DNA of 64,000 bases from the NCBI GenBank assembly GCA_004321905.1, contig SCQF01000048.1, positions 27,344 to 91,343 on the forward strand. The letters are read 5' to 3'. The notes under the pieces were generated by a model, which saw only the letters and a list, made by a program, of their open reading frames with translations, was not told the origin of the DNA and did no database searches. This DNA comes from Verrucomicrobiota bacterium (GTDB taxonomy: Bacteria > Verrucomicrobiota > Kiritimatiellia > CAIQIC01). This document shows, in pieces, positions 42,721 to 51,981 of the stretch. Each line of letters opens with the position of its first letter. Position 1 is the first letter of the stretch. The translations under genes were made by a program, and so were the position numbers.

Positions 42721-44411
42721 GGCGTGGCATCGGGATGCCCCACGGCGCGCAATAATTCCGTCAAACTGGTGACGCCTCGTTGCACTTTTTCCAGTCCATC
42801 TTCCCAGAGCGTGCGCATACCGCCCGTTCGCGCCAGTTGTTGAAGCTGGTTGAGATCGGCCCCGGTGCGAATGGCGTTGAGTAAGGCGGTGTCGGCCGTC
42901 ATGAATTCATAGATGCCGGTGCGTCCCCGGTAGCCTTCGAGGCAATTAGCGCAGCCGCGCGCCTGCCAGACGCCTTTTGGCAGATGCGCCGCCCACGGCC
43001 CCAACAGCGCGCGCTCCTCCGTCGTGAGCGGCGACAACTCGCGACAGTCGGGACACAGACAGCGCACCAACCGTTGGGCCAGCGCCGCCTGAAATGCCGA
43101 GGCCAATAAATAAGGTTCGACGCCCATATCCGCCAGCCGCATCACCGCGCCGACCGCATCGTTGGTGTGGAGTGTACTGAAAACCAAGTGACCGGTGAGC
43201 GACGCACGCACGAGGATTTCTGCGGTTTCGAGATCGCGCGTCTCGCCGACCAAGATTACGTCCGGGTCCTGGCGTAAGATGTGGCGCAAGCCGGCAGCGA
43301 AGGTCAGCCCGATCTTCGGCTTGACCTGAATCTGTCCAATGCTTGGAAGTTGGTATTCAATCGGGTCTTCGATCGTCATCACGTTGAGCCGTTGCGTGTC
43401 CACTTCGCGCAATGCGGCATAAAGCGTGGTCGTTTTGCCGCTGCCGGTGGGGCCGGTGACAAGAATCACACCGTGCGGTTCGCGCAACACGCGGCGAAAA
43501 CGATCCAACGTCCCCTGCCCCATGCCTAAATCCGTCAGCGGTAACAAGGCCGCTGAACGATTCAGCAAGCGGAGCACCACGCGTTCGCCTTCGGCGACGG
43601 GGATCGTTGAGATACGGATATCAATCTCGCGCTCACCCACCCGCACCCGCGCCGAGCCATCCTGCGGCAGACGTTTTTCGGCGATGTCGAGTTTGGCCAT
43701 GACTTTCAGACGTGAGACCAACGCGGCTTCCATATGTTTGGGCGGCGAGGTCTGTTCGTAGAGCAGACCATCCACGCGGTAGCGCACGGCCAGTTGCCGC
43801 TCGAAAGGTTCGATATGGATATCCGAGGCACGCGCCTTGAGTGCCTCGATCAGAATCAGGTTGACCAGTTGTGTGACGGGCGCCTGCTCTGCCACATGGA
43901 GCAGATCATCGCTGCGTCGAATTTCAACAGCTTCCTCCGGGCGTTCCTGGGCCAAATCGCGGAGCAGGTCCTTGGTGGTATCGCTCTTGCTAAAGTAACA
44001 CCGCTCGATGGCGCGCAAAATTTCTGCGCGGGGCGCCAGCACGAGATGAATTTCCTGCCCCAGCAGCAGGGCCAAGTCGTCGCGCGCGGCCACTTGTGCA
44101 GGATCGGCGGTTAACACACCAAGGGCACCTTGCCAGCGGATCGGCAGCGCCAGATTGGTCCGCGCCCATTCCACCGGCAAATCCTTGACCAATAGGGGAT
44201 CAAGCCACGTCTCGTTCACAATGCGCTGCATCGGCAGCCCGAATTGCTCGGCCAAAGCCTCCAGCACGTCGCATTCCACCACCCAACCATGAGTTTCCAG
44301 GATTTGGCCCAGCAAGCGCCGGGGCTGTTCCTCGCGCTGCGCCTGCAACGCGGTAGTCAATTGCGCTTCGGACAGTCGTCCGCGCTGTATAAGAATTTCG
44401 CCTAGGCGCAT
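42717..44411 (-). CDS. gspE: Type II secretion/pilus assembly ATPase GspE/PilB
   Basis: 564 residues. N-terminal GspE/MshEN domain (RLGEILIQRGRLSEAQL), Walker A GPTGSGKTTT near 322, Asp box, Walker B ILVGETRDLETAEI near 385, and the tetra-Cys zinc site CLCPDC..CANCLEGY near 457-495. Hexameric motor that drives pseudopilus assembly. It lies between gspD and gspF; the stop overlaps gspF (ATGA). Confidence 0.94.
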   Translation of the reverse strand: MRLGEILIQRGRLSEAQLTTALQAQREEQPRRLLGQILETHGWVVECDVLEALAEQFGLPMQRIVNETWLDPLLVKDLPVEWARTNLALPIRWQGALGVLTADPAQVAARDDLALLLGQEIHLVLAPRAEILRAIERCYFSKSDTTKDLLRDLAQERPEEAVEIRRSDDLLHVAEQAPVTQLVNLILIEALKARASDIHIEPFERQLAVRYRVDGLLYEQTSPPKHMEAALVSRLKVMAKLDIAEKRLPQDGSARVRVGEREIDIRISTIPVAEGERVVLRLLNRSAALLPLTDLGMGQGTLDRFRRVLREPHGVILVTGPTGSGKTTTLYAALREVDTQRLNVMTIEDPIEYQLPSIGQIQVKPKIGLTFAAGLRHILRQDPDVILVGETRDLETAEILVRASLTGHLVFSTLHTNDAVGAVMRLADMGVEPYLLASAFQAALAQRLVRCLCPDCRELSPLTTEERALLGPWAAHLPKGVWQARGCANCLEGYRGRTGIYEFMTADTALLNAIRTGADLNQLQQLARTGGMRTLWEDGLEKVQRGVTSLTELLRAVGHPDATP

Positions 44412-44425
44412 GGCGGCCTCCGTGA

Positions 44426-46348
44426 CTAACGACCCGGCGACAGGATGGAGTTGGTCGCCGCATTGATGCCGGTCTTGCTTTCCAACGCCTGTTGCAATTC
44501 AAGGGCCCGGTGCATGTCGGTAACAATATGCGGCGTGACGAAAATCAGCAAATTGGTCCGCTGTACTTTTTCGCTCGTTGAGCGGAACAGGAAACCCAAC
44601 AGCGGAATATCGCCCAACAACGGAATTTTATTTTCGGTTTTGAGGCGATCCTGCCGGATAAGACCGCTGATGACGATCGTCGCCTTGTCCGGTACCGTGA
44701 CCGTGGTCGTGACGTCACGCGCGGAGATGGTCGGCGCAAACTGGCCGGACGGCCCTGCATCCGTAATGGATTTGATGCTCGGATTGAGCTTCATCATCAC
44801 TTGCTTATCCGGGTTGACCTGCGGCGTGAGTTTAAGCTCAATGCCGACATCCATGCGGTCAATATTCTGGATCACATCGCGCGCCGTACCGGCGCCGCCT
44901 TCGATGGTGGATTTCAGCACGGGAATATTATCCACGACTTTGACGGTGGCTTCCGTGTTGTTTTGCGCCCACAACGGAACGTTGGAGAGAATCTTGATGT
45001 CGTTACTGGAAGCCAGCGCCGTGATCATGGCGAGCACGTTGGGGAAGATATTGCTGCCGCTGGTGAAATTACCGTGCGCAATGCCAAAGGCCAACCCCTG
45101 CGGAAAGCTACCGGATAGCGCACCGGCCAGCGGATCCGTGCTATTACCGTAGAAGCGCCCCACCGCCTTGGTCTGCCCATCCGCCGGCACGGCCGACTGA
45201 TTCCATTCCACCCCCAGATTAAGTCCGCGATTCAACGAAACTTCGGCGATCAGCACTTCCACCATCACCTGTTGCGGCTTCAGGTCCAACTTGGCGACCA
45301 TGGTCTTGACCAACTCAAAATCCGCGGGCGAAGCCTCTACCATCAGCGCGTTGTTGGCCACACTGGCCTCGATGGAAATCCGCTGACGCTGATCTTTATC
45401 CACGGTTTTCGCCAACAACGCGGTTAGATTTTTGGCGGCATCCGTGGCGGGCAAATATTTGAGGAAAATCGCGTTCAAGCGTCCGGCGTTGGCGCTCGTT
45501 TCCACATCCATCGCCTTGATAAGCGCCTTGATATCGGCCAACTGCGATTGCCGCCCCGCCAGCAACAACGTATTGGCTTGCGCCGCCGCCACGATCACAA
45601 TATCCGACGGCAAACCGCCACCCGCTCCGGCAAGTTGCTGTACTTGACGGGCAATACGGTTGCCGGAAGTGTCGCCGCCCCGCAACGCGGCATTGATCTG
45701 TGCGGCCACCTCATCGGCGGCAGCATGTTCCAGATGCATGATTTCAATGGCGCGCGTGGCACCCGGCCGATCCAACTCGGCCATGATGCGTTCCAAACGC
45801 GTAATATTTTCACGGGTGTCGGTGATCAATAGATGGTTACTCTGCTCCAACGCGGCCAAGGCTCCAGACTTTCCGCCGCGCACCATCGGCTCTAAAATTT
45901 TACGAAGCTCCAGCGCGCTGACGTTTTGCAACTGAATGACCTTGGTGACGATGCCCTGCGGCGCTGAGCCAGTCATCGCCAGTGGCGCCGCCAGCAGCGC
46001 ACGCTCTGGCAAAGCGACGATATGAAACAACTGGTCGTGCTCCACGACGGAATAGCCGGTGGATTCCAACACGCTCAAAAACAACGGATAGACCGTGCTC
46101 TGCGGGATTTGCGTCGGCGTCACCACCGTCACGCGTCCCGTCACGGTGTTATCCACCAGAAAACGCTTGCCGGTCATCTCGCCGACCAGCCGCGCCAGCA
46201 TCCGAATTTCGACCTGATCGAAGTTGAAGTTGACCGTGGCCGTGCCGCGCGGCGGCAGACCATTGGTCTGGGCAACGGCTTGCCGCAGCACGCCACCGCT
46301 CAACAAAACGACAGCGCCCAACGTCAAGCCGATCACGAATCGCTTCAT
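44426..46348 (-). CDS. gspD: Secretin GspD
   Basis: 640 residues. Signal peptide (1-26, ending AVAQ), N-terminal N0/N1-like domains (FNFDQVEIRMLARLVGEMTGK, NLLLITDTRE-type repeats with LEHAAADEVAAQIN), then the C-terminal secretin domain with VEVLIAEVSLNRGLNLGVEW and VPLLGDIPLLGFLFR. Forms the outer membrane channel. Its ATG overlaps the lpxA stop (ATGA), so it is translationally linked to a lipid A gene, which is unusual but may reflect envelope co-expression. Confidence 0.94.
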   Translation of the reverse strand: MKRFVIGLTLGAVVLLSGGVLRQAVAQTNGLPPRGTATVNFNFDQVEIRMLARLVGEMTGKRFLVDNTVTGRVTVVTPTQIPQSTVYPLFLSVLESTGYSVVEHDQLFHIVALPERALLAAPLAMTGSAPQGIVTKVIQLQNVSALELRKILEPMVRGGKSGALAALEQSNHLLITDTRENITRLERIMAELDRPGATRAIEIMHLEHAAADEVAAQINAALRGGDTSGNRIARQVQQLAGAGGGLPSDIVIVAAAQANTLLLAGRQSQLADIKALIKAMDVETSANAGRLNAIFLKYLPATDAAKNLTALLAKTVDKDQRQRISIEASVANNALMVEASPADFELVKTMVAKLDLKPQQVMVEVLIAEVSLNRGLNLGVEWNQSAVPADGQTKAVGRFYGNSTDPLAGALSGSFPQGLAFGIAHGNFTSGSNIFPNVLAMITALASSNDIKILSNVPLWAQNNTEATVKVVDNIPVLKSTIEGGAGTARDVIQNIDRMDVGIELKLTPQVNPDKQVMMKLNPSIKSITDAGPSGQFAPTISARDVTTTVTVPDKATIVISGLIRQDRLKTENKIPLLGDIPLLGFLFRSTSEKVQRTNLLIFVTPHIVTDMHRALELQQALESKTGINAATNSILSPGR

Positions 46349-47121
46349 CGTGCAATGCCCCGTTCCGATGCCCGCACAAAACTCACCAAATGTTTCACCT
46401 CGTCGCTTTGCTCTACTTCTTCTTCAATCTTGGCCAGCGCCTGCTTGGCCGTCAGATTCTCGCGATACAGAATGCGATAGGCCTTTTTGAGTGCCGCCTG
46501 CCCGGCCTCGTTCACGCCGCGCCGCTTCAGCCCCACGGCATTCAGTCCATGCACGCTGATCGGATTGCCGTCGGCCGTCATGAACGGCGGCAAATCCTGC
46601 GTCACCTTCGAGCACCCACCGGTGATGGTTAGCCGCCCGATCCGCACAAACTGATGCACCCCACAGAGTCCGCCAATAATGACCTGATCTTCCAAAATCA
46701 CGTGTCCGGCCAGCGTTCCGCAGTTGGCCATGATGACTTCGTCGCCAACGATACAGTCGTGCGCGATATGCGCATAGGCCATGATATGGCAGCCATTGCC
46801 GACGCGCGTCACATCGCCATCGTTCGTTGCCGCATTGACCGTCACGTACTCGCGCAACGTGGTACGGTCGCCAATGACCACGCGCGGCGCGCCGCCTTTG
46901 AACTTCAAATCCTGCGTTTGTTGACCGATGCTGGCAAATGGAAAAATTTCACACTTGGCACCAATCGTCGTATGGCCCGCGATCACCACATGCGGATGAA
47001 TCTTCGTGCCCGCGCCAATTTTCACATGTTCGCCCACGATGCTGTAGGGACCAATTTCGACATCGGCACCGAGCTGCGCGCCCGGTGCCACAATCGCCGT
47101 GGGATGAATCAGATTAGCCAT
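46345..47121 (-). CDS. lpxA: UDP-N-acetylglucosamine acyltransferase LpxA
   Basis: 258 residues. Left-handed beta-helix of hexapeptide repeats (IHPTAIVAPGAQLGADVEIGPYSIV..), the active-site His in AHDCIVGDEVIMANCGT, and LKRRGVNEAGQAALKKAYR in the helical C terminus. First committed step of lipid A synthesis, so the organism makes LPS-type lipids. Follows fabZ with one base between them, the classic fabZ-lpxA order. Confidence 0.95.
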   Translation of the reverse strand: MANLIHPTAIVAPGAQLGADVEIGPYSIVGEHVKIGAGTKIHPHVVIAGHTTIGAKCEIFPFASIGQQTQDLKFKGGAPRVVIGDRTTLREYVTVNAATNDGDVTRVGNGCHIMAYAHIAHDCIVGDEVIMANCGTLAGHVILEDQVIIGGLCGVHQFVRIGRLTITGGCSKVTQDLPPFMTADGNPISVHGLNAVGLKRRGVNEAGQAALKKAYRILYRENLTAKQALAKIEEEVEQSDEVKHLVSFVRASERGIAR

Positions 47122-47122
47122 A

Positions 47123-47557
47123 TCAGTCCGTCTTCGCCCCGAACATCATCTCGGCCTCGCTCGCCGGCTCGCCATCCACCGTGGCCACACCCTTGACTTT
47201 GTACATGTTCAGCCGCGCCTTGAGGATCGTGACTTCCATCCGAAGCTGATCGCCCGGCCGCACAATCCGGCGGAAGCGCGCGTTATCAATCGAAATGAAG
47301 TAGGAAATCTGCCCTTCGCGGTGCAGCATCTTGTTCAGCAGGATGCCCGAAAGCTGCGCCATTGCCTCCAGTTGCAGCACGCCCGGCATGATCGGATCAC
47401 TCGGGAAATGGCCGATGAAGAACATCTCATTAAAGGAGACGTTCTTGATACCGACGATCCGTTCCTTCAAGTCGCATTCGAGTACCTTGTCCACCAGCAA
47501 CATCGGGTGACGATGCGGGAGGATATGCGGGATTTCTTCCGATTTGATTTTATGCAC
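47123..47557 (-). CDS. fabZ: 3-hydroxyacyl-ACP dehydratase FabZ
   Basis: 144 residues, hot-dog fold. [19 protein letters not shown] holds the catalytic His and Glu; [13 protein letters not shown] is the usual N-terminal motif. Dehydrates 3-hydroxyacyl-ACP in fatty acid synthesis and competes with LpxA for hydroxymyristoyl-type substrate, which explains the pairing. First gene of the fabZ-lpxA-gspDEF run; a palindrome pair lies about 100 bases upstream. Confidence 0.95.
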   Translation of the reverse strand: MHKIKSEEIPHILPHRHPMLLVDKVLECDLKERIVGIKNVSFNEMFFIGHFPSDPIMPGVLQLEAMAQLSGILLNKMLHREGQISYFISIDNARFRRIVRPGDQLRMEVTILKARLNMYKVKGVATVDGEPASEAEMMFGAKTD

Positions 47558-47655
47558 GGTTTTGCTGCTCCTATTTGAACTTATTTTGCGGCCAACCGCC
47601 GCGAACCGGGTTTATACCAAACCGCGCTCCGCCTGCAAATTGTAATCCGCATCGA

Positions 47656-47705
47656 TTTTCCAAGGCCTGGAAAAACAGCAGCGGCGTTTTCCAACCTTTG
47701 GAAAA
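47656..47705. repeat. Palindrome pair, centres 31 bp apart
   Basis: TTTTCCAAGGCCTGGAAAA and TTTTCCAACCTTTGGAAAA, between the fabZ start and the YceI-like gene stop. Confidence 0.92.
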
Positions 47706-47728
47706 CGCCGCACAGGTTTTGAACTCAA

Positions 47729-48313
47729 TTATTGGACTGCTTCGATATTGAGGCTGATCTTGACGTCGTTGCCAATCATCAAGCCGCCCTTATCCAGCGT
47801 CTTGTTGAAGGTGAGTCCATAATCTTGGCGATTGAGCGTAGTCGCCGCCGTGATACCAATCCGGGTCTTGCCCATGGGGTCTTGAATCGGCCCAGCCAAT
47901 TCGCCATGCAACTCAATCTCCTTGGTCACGCCATGCATCGTGAACTGTCCTTTGACCACCCAGCCGGACGCTTCTTTCTGCACGGAGCTTACCGCGAATT
48001 TGATCTCCGGGAACTTGGCCGCATCAAAAAAATCCGGGCTGCGCAAATGGTCATCGCGCATTTTATTACCGGTATTGATGCTGGCCACCTCCACCGTGCC
48101 GCTGGCCTTGAACTCCTCCGGTTTGGCGGCATCGTATTCAATCGTTCCGCTGAACTTCGTGAAGTCGCCATGGACTTCGCTAATGCCGAGGTGCTTGATG
48201 GCGAACCCCACCGTGCTGTGCACCGTATCCACCTGATAGCTCGCCGCCGATACCGCGATCGTGACCAGTGCCAGTGCACTCGCCACACCCAACATGATTC
48301 GTTTTGTTTGCAT
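47729..48313 (-). CDS. YceI-family periplasmic protein
   Basis: 194 residues from MQTKRIMLGVASALALVTIA, with GGGAG before the start; a cleavable signal ends near VSAAS. The mature part YQVDTVHSTVGFAIKHLGISEVHGDFTKFSG and the ending RQDYGLTFNKTLDKGGLMIGNDVKISLNIEA are classical YceI, a lipocalin-like barrel that binds isoprenoid or amphiphilic molecules. In a window with a terpenoid cluster this is suggestive, but it is not adjacent to it. Single-gene unit. Confidence 0.92.
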   Translation of the reverse strand: MQTKRIMLGVASALALVTIAVSAASYQVDTVHSTVGFAIKHLGISEVHGDFTKFSGTIEYDAAKPEEFKASGTVEVASINTGNKMRDDHLRSPDFFDAAKFPEIKFAVSSVQKEASGWVVKGQFTMHGVTKEIELHGELAGPIQDPMGKTRIGITAATTLNRQDYGLTFNKTLDKGGLMIGNDVKISLNIEAVQ

Positions 48314-48392
48314 ATCTATTTCTCCCTTGTTATGGGAGGAATATCTACGCATACGCTGGGAAATCAAGTTTTCGGCGAGTTCGGAATTTTAT

Positions 48393-48446
48393 GGTAGGGC
48401 GGGCACGCCGTGCCCGCCGCGGCGCTCGCGGCGCGAGCGCCCTACC
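48393..48446. repeat. GGTAGGGCGGGCACGCCGTG inverted repeat
   Basis: Ends GGTAGGGCG and CGCCCTACC are inverted; the inside has two smaller GC-rich hairpins. It sits six bases beyond the YchF-like stop and about 80 bases upstream of the YceI gene start, where it could form a strong hairpin in the transcript. Confidence 0.75.
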
Positions 48447-48452
48447 GCAAAC

Positions 48453-49526
48453 CTACGCATTGAACCGGAAATCAATCACGTCGCCGTCTTGCACGATGTA
48501 TTGCTTGCCTTCCAGCCGCAGCAGCGCCTGCTCGCGGCACGCGGCGTGGCTCTTCAACCGCAGCAGCGGTTCCCACGCCACCGTCTCGGCGCGGATGAAG
48601 CCGCGCTCGATATCCGAATGCACTTTGCCCGCCGCCTGCGGTGCGAGCGTGCCGCGCCGGATCGTCCACGCGCGCACTTCGTCGGGGCCGACGGTAAAGA
48701 AGCTGATGAGTTCCAGCAAGCGATAGGCTGCTTGCACCAGTCGCACACGCGCCGGCTCGGCAATGCCATAGTCCTTGAGAAAACTCGCCTGCGCCTCGGC
48801 ATCGAGTGTGGCGATCTCCGCTTCCAGAGGTGCACAGAAAACCAAGACTTCGAGCTGATGCGCGGCAGCAGCGGCGCGCAACGGATCAAGGCCCTTGCCG
48901 TCGAGGCCGCCTTCGCCCACGTTGGCGATCACCAGCGCGCGCCGCTGTGTGAGAAAACGAAAGCTGCTGATGCGCTTTTCGTCCTCGGCGGAAAATTCCA
49001 GATCGCGTAACGCCTTGCCGGCATCGAGTTGTTCTTTGCAGCGCGCCAGCACCACCCGCTCGGCCTCGTTGCCTTTGATGCCGCGCTTGAGTTCTTGGTC
49101 AATTTTTTCGATGCGCTTCTCAACCTTCTCCATGTCAGCAACGATCAACTCCAGCAACAGCGACTCCAGTTGCTTCGCCGGGTCCGGCGTCTGGCCTTGA
49201 TAATCCATCTCGCCGAACGCTTGCACCACGATGGCGAAGGCATCGGCGTCACCCAGAAACGCGTTGAGTTGGCTAAAGGAATTGCCCTGCCCCGCCGTCG
49301 GCGGCGGCAAAGCGACATCCACGAACGTCACCTCGGCGGGCGTAAACTTCTTCGGCTGAAACAGGTCGCGCAAACCTTCCAACCGCACATCCGGCACCTT
49401 GACGGTACCGAGCCGGTGCGCGCCCTTGACGAAGCAGTGTGGCCCCTGCGGCGTATTCGTCAGCGCATCAAATACCGCCGTTTTCCCTGCGCGCGGCGCG
49501 CCGATCAGATAAAGCATAAGTGGCAC
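48453..49526 (-). CDS. ychF: YchF-like ATPase with altered P-loop
   Basis: 357 residues, the length of YchF. GTG start with AGGAG eight bases ahead. The P-loop is GAPRAGKTAVFDALT instead of the usual GLPNVGKST. The middle has the coiled helical hairpin (LLLELIVADMEKVEKRIEKIDQELKRG), and the C-terminal TGS part (ISFFTVGPDEVRAWTIRRGTLAPQAAGKVHSDIERGFI) is close to standard YchF, including the long IHSDIERGFIRAE-like run. Likely an OBG-like ATPase that binds ribosomes, but the changed P-loop suggests a divergent paralogue; a canonical copy may exist elsewhere. Confidence 0.82.
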   Translation of the reverse strand: MPLMLYLIGAPRAGKTAVFDALTNTPQGPHCFVKGAHRLGTVKVPDVRLEGLRDLFQPKKFTPAEVTFVDVALPPPTAGQGNSFSQLNAFLGDADAFAIVVQAFGEMDYQGQTPDPAKQLESLLLELIVADMEKVEKRIEKIDQELKRGIKGNEAERVVLARCKEQLDAGKALRDLEFSAEDEKRISSFRFLTQRRALVIANVGEGGLDGKGLDPLRAAAAAHQLEVLVFCAPLEAEIATLDAEAQASFLKDYGIAEPARVRLVQAAYRLLELISFFTVGPDEVRAWTIRRGTLAPQAAGKVHSDIERGFIRAETVAWEPLLRLKSHAACREQALLRLEGKQYIVQDGDVIDFRFNA

Positions 49527-49851
49527 GATAGTTTCTCCTAAAAAAGCGCGGCGAGACTACACACCACTAACGCTACGGTCAACTTGAACCGCGTTATTCT
49601 GGGGAGCACACGCGCCTCGCGTGTGGCCAACCGCGCCCTCGCGGTCGGCGATCTAGAACAGAATTGCCCACCGGAGCATGAGGCGAGTCGCCTCACGCCG
49701 CACGCGGGGGCGCGTGCGCTCCCCAGACAAAACCAATATTGAAATTCAGGTGCCCGCGGGCGTCGCAAGCGACGCCCCTACGGAACAACTTGGCAAGCTT
49801 GCCGAGGAGCAGCTATCGGATTACGCTGTCTCATGTTCATTAAGGATGTTT
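49527..49851. other. Non-coding gap with GC-rich inverted repeats
   Basis: About 325 bases. It holds one inverted repeat (CTGGGGAGCACACGCG facing CGCGTGCGCTCCCCAG), small GC hairpins inside it, and GCGGGCGTCGCAAGCGACGC close to the next gene. No convincing gene; the ORF track's plus-strand frame here is repeat DNA. Confidence 0.6.
49599..49726. repeat. Inverted repeat CTGGGGAGC..GCTCCCCAG
   Basis: 16-base arms with about one mismatch enclose roughly 96 bases of hairpin-rich DNA. It looks like a small non-coding mobile unit; no target duplication was found by eye. Confidence 0.65.
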
Positions 49852-50034
49852 ATGAAGGCTACGCGAGAACTCATTAACCGGATGCGCCAAGCCTCGCAAA
49901 GCAAACAAACACTGCGCGCCGAACTTGCTGCGCTACCTTTTTCCGAAAAACTCAAACTGTTGGAAAAATTGCGTGAGCGCAGCCTGGTGCTGGCTTCTAA
50001 TCCGCTCCGCCGACCAGCATCCCAGCGTAGCTGA
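49852..50034 (+). CDS. Small hypothetical protein, 60 aa
   Basis: MKATRELINRMRQASQSKQT.. with AAGGA six bases before the ATG; the track's longer start lies in repeat DNA. Strongly helical and basic, with LPFSEKLKLLEKLRERSL. Small proteins of this kind are often found before nucleotidyltransferase-type toxin genes as presumed antitoxins; no such partner follows here, since the convergent cstA begins 11 bases on. It may be an orphan or remnant. Function unknown. Confidence 0.5.
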   Translation: MKATRELINRMRQASQSKQTLRAELAALPFSEKLKLLEKLRERSLVLASNPLRRPASQRS

Positions 50035-50045
50035 CCGCCAGTTGA

Positions 50046-51866
50046 TCAACTCGGAACTTCTTCGACTGGCTCGGCGGGTTCGGGGCCGTTGTTGAGGCCG
50101 ACGGGTTCGCGGGTTTTGAGCAGCTTGAGCCAGACGCGGACGTTATCCACCACGACCACCGCTACCAACACCAAGATGGCGACACTCAAGCTGACATTGA
50201 GCCAGTTACCCTGCGCCGCGAAGTCACGGATATTCAACACGTCGGCGGAGAGTGTGACGGCCACGAGAAAGACGCAGGGGATGAAGGCGATGAGCGCATA
50301 GCTCTTCTTGCGCGCGACGCGCAGGAGCAGCGTCGTGCCAATCGCCAACGCGAGCGCGGAGAGCGTCTGGTTGGCGGCGCCGAACATCGGCCAGATGGTG
50401 GAGATATTACCGTGGTAGAGCAGATGGCCCCACGCGCCGGAGACAAACGCGCCGGCCAGCAACATGCCGGGCTTCCAATTGACGTCGCGGAACTTCGGCC
50501 ACGCGTAGCCGAGCACATCCTGTAGAATGTAGCGGCCCACGCGCGTACCGGCATCAATCGTGGTCAGGATGAAGAGCGCCTCGAACATGATGATGAACTG
50601 GAACCAGTACTTCATCGAATGCCGCAGCCCTTCGCCGAGGCCGCCGAAGATGTGGGCCATGCCGACCGCGAGCGAGACCGCGCCGCCGGGCCGGTGCGAC
50701 ACGTCGAGACCGACCCACGCACTCAATTGCGCCAAGTCCACAGGCTTGAAGCCGAGTGTGGCGAAAACTTCGGCGCTGGAGTTGATCGCGTAGTAATCCG
50801 CCGGCACGAGCGTGACGGCCGCCAGCAGCGCCATCAGCGAGACGAACGCCTCGGTCAGCATTGCGCCATAGCTGATGAGCGGAAGCTGACTTTCGCGTTC
50901 GATCAGCTTGGGCGTGGTGCCGGAGCCGATCAGCGCGTGGAAGCCGGAGATCGCGCCGCAGGCGATGGTGATGAAGACGTAGGGCCACCACGGGCCTTTG
51001 ATGATCGGGCCGCCGCCGTTGATGAACCCCGTCAAAAACGGCATCTTGATGTCGGGATGGATGAACACGAGGCCCAACGCCAAGGCGAGCACGACGCCGA
51101 TCTTCATGTAGGTGCTCAAGTAGTCGCGCGGCGCGAGCAGCATCCAGACCGGCAGGATGGCCGCGAGGAAACCGTAAATCGGGAGCAAGATCGCAAGCGT
51201 CTTCCGCTCCAACGAGAACCAGTGCCCGCAGCTCGACCCGGCCACCAGCGGGCCGAGGAACACCGCGGCGCAGACCATCGCCACGCCAATCAGCGAGCCG
51301 GAGAGAATCGCGCCGGGCCGCAGCCGGAACATATAGACGCCCACGCCCATCGCAATCGGGATCGTCATGCCGATGGAAAATACGCCCCACGGATTTTGAT
51401 AGAGCGCATTGACCACCGCGACCGCCAAGCCCGCCAACGCAACGATGATGATGAACAAAATGCTCAACGCGGTCATGAACCCGGTGACGCGCCCCACATC
51501 ACGTTTGGCGATGACCGAGAGCGAATGACCGTCGTGGCGCACGGAACCGAACAGGATGATCATGTCGTGGACGCAGCCGGCGAAAACCGAGCCCAGCAGT
51601 ATCCAGAGGAAACCCGGCCCCCAGCCATATTGCGCGGCGAGTGTCGGCCCGATCAGCGGCCCCGCACCGGCGATGGCGGCAAAGTGATGGCCGAAGACGA
51701 CCCACTTGTTGGTCGGCTCATAGTCGCTCCCGTTTTTGAGGCGATAGGCGGGTGTCACATGCGCATCGCTCAACATCAGCACGCGCGCCGCGATGAAGGC
51801 GGCGTAATAACGATAGGCCAGTGCAAAAACGCACAAAGCTACCGTCAGCAAGACCAATGAATTCAT
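50046..51866 (-). CDS. cstA: Carbon starvation protein CstA family transporter
   Basis: 606 residues, about 16 membrane helices. The signature KWVVFGHHFAAIAGAGPLIGP near 55-75 is diagnostic, with HDMIILFGSVRHDGHS and FHALIGSGTTPKLIERESQ as further matches. CstA-type proteins import pyruvate or peptides under carbon limitation. Monocistronic by context: the convergent small gene lies downstream and a palindrome pair upstream. No two-component regulator is next to it. Confidence 0.93.
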   Translation of the reverse strand: MNSLVLLTVALCVFALAYRYYAAFIAARVLMLSDAHVTPAYRLKNGSDYEPTNKWVVFGHHFAAIAGAGPLIGPTLAAQYGWGPGFLWILLGSVFAGCVHDMIILFGSVRHDGHSLSVIAKRDVGRVTGFMTALSILFIIIVALAGLAVAVVNALYQNPWGVFSIGMTIPIAMGVGVYMFRLRPGAILSGSLIGVAMVCAAVFLGPLVAGSSCGHWFSLERKTLAILLPIYGFLAAILPVWMLLAPRDYLSTYMKIGVVLALALGLVFIHPDIKMPFLTGFINGGGPIIKGPWWPYVFITIACGAISGFHALIGSGTTPKLIERESQLPLISYGAMLTEAFVSLMALLAAVTLVPADYYAINSSAEVFATLGFKPVDLAQLSAWVGLDVSHRPGGAVSLAVGMAHIFGGLGEGLRHSMKYWFQFIIMFEALFILTTIDAGTRVGRYILQDVLGYAWPKFRDVNWKPGMLLAGAFVSGAWGHLLYHGNISTIWPMFGAANQTLSALALAIGTTLLLRVARKKSYALIAFIPCVFLVAVTLSADVLNIRDFAAQGNWLNVSLSVAILVLVAVVVVDNVRVWLKLLKTREPVGLNNGPEPAEPVEEVPS

Positions 51867-51930
51867 AGTTCGTTTCCTTCAGCGCGTACGCAAAACCTAT
51901 CGCAAATTGGGCCGATGGCAATGCCCGAAC

Positions 51931-51980
51931 TTTTCAAGGTTTGGAAAATAATACTCGCTGGTTTTCCAAACGCTGGAAAA
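51931..51980. repeat. Palindrome pair upstream of cstA, centres about 31.5 bp apart
   Basis: TTTTCAAGGTTTGGAAAA (one base lost) and TTTTCCAAACGCTGGAAAA. It is about 65 bases upstream of the cstA start and ends right before the stop of the next gene. Confidence 0.85.
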
Positions 51981-51981
51981 G

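Noticed and set aside
43335-43347. TCCAATGCTTGGA palindrome inside gspE
   Set aside because: Lies in the conserved LPSIGQIQV segment of GspE; no partner at 32 bases.
50554-51390. 278-residue ORF inside cstA
   Set aside because: Out-of-frame shadow of a clear CstA gene, His/Arg-rich composition.
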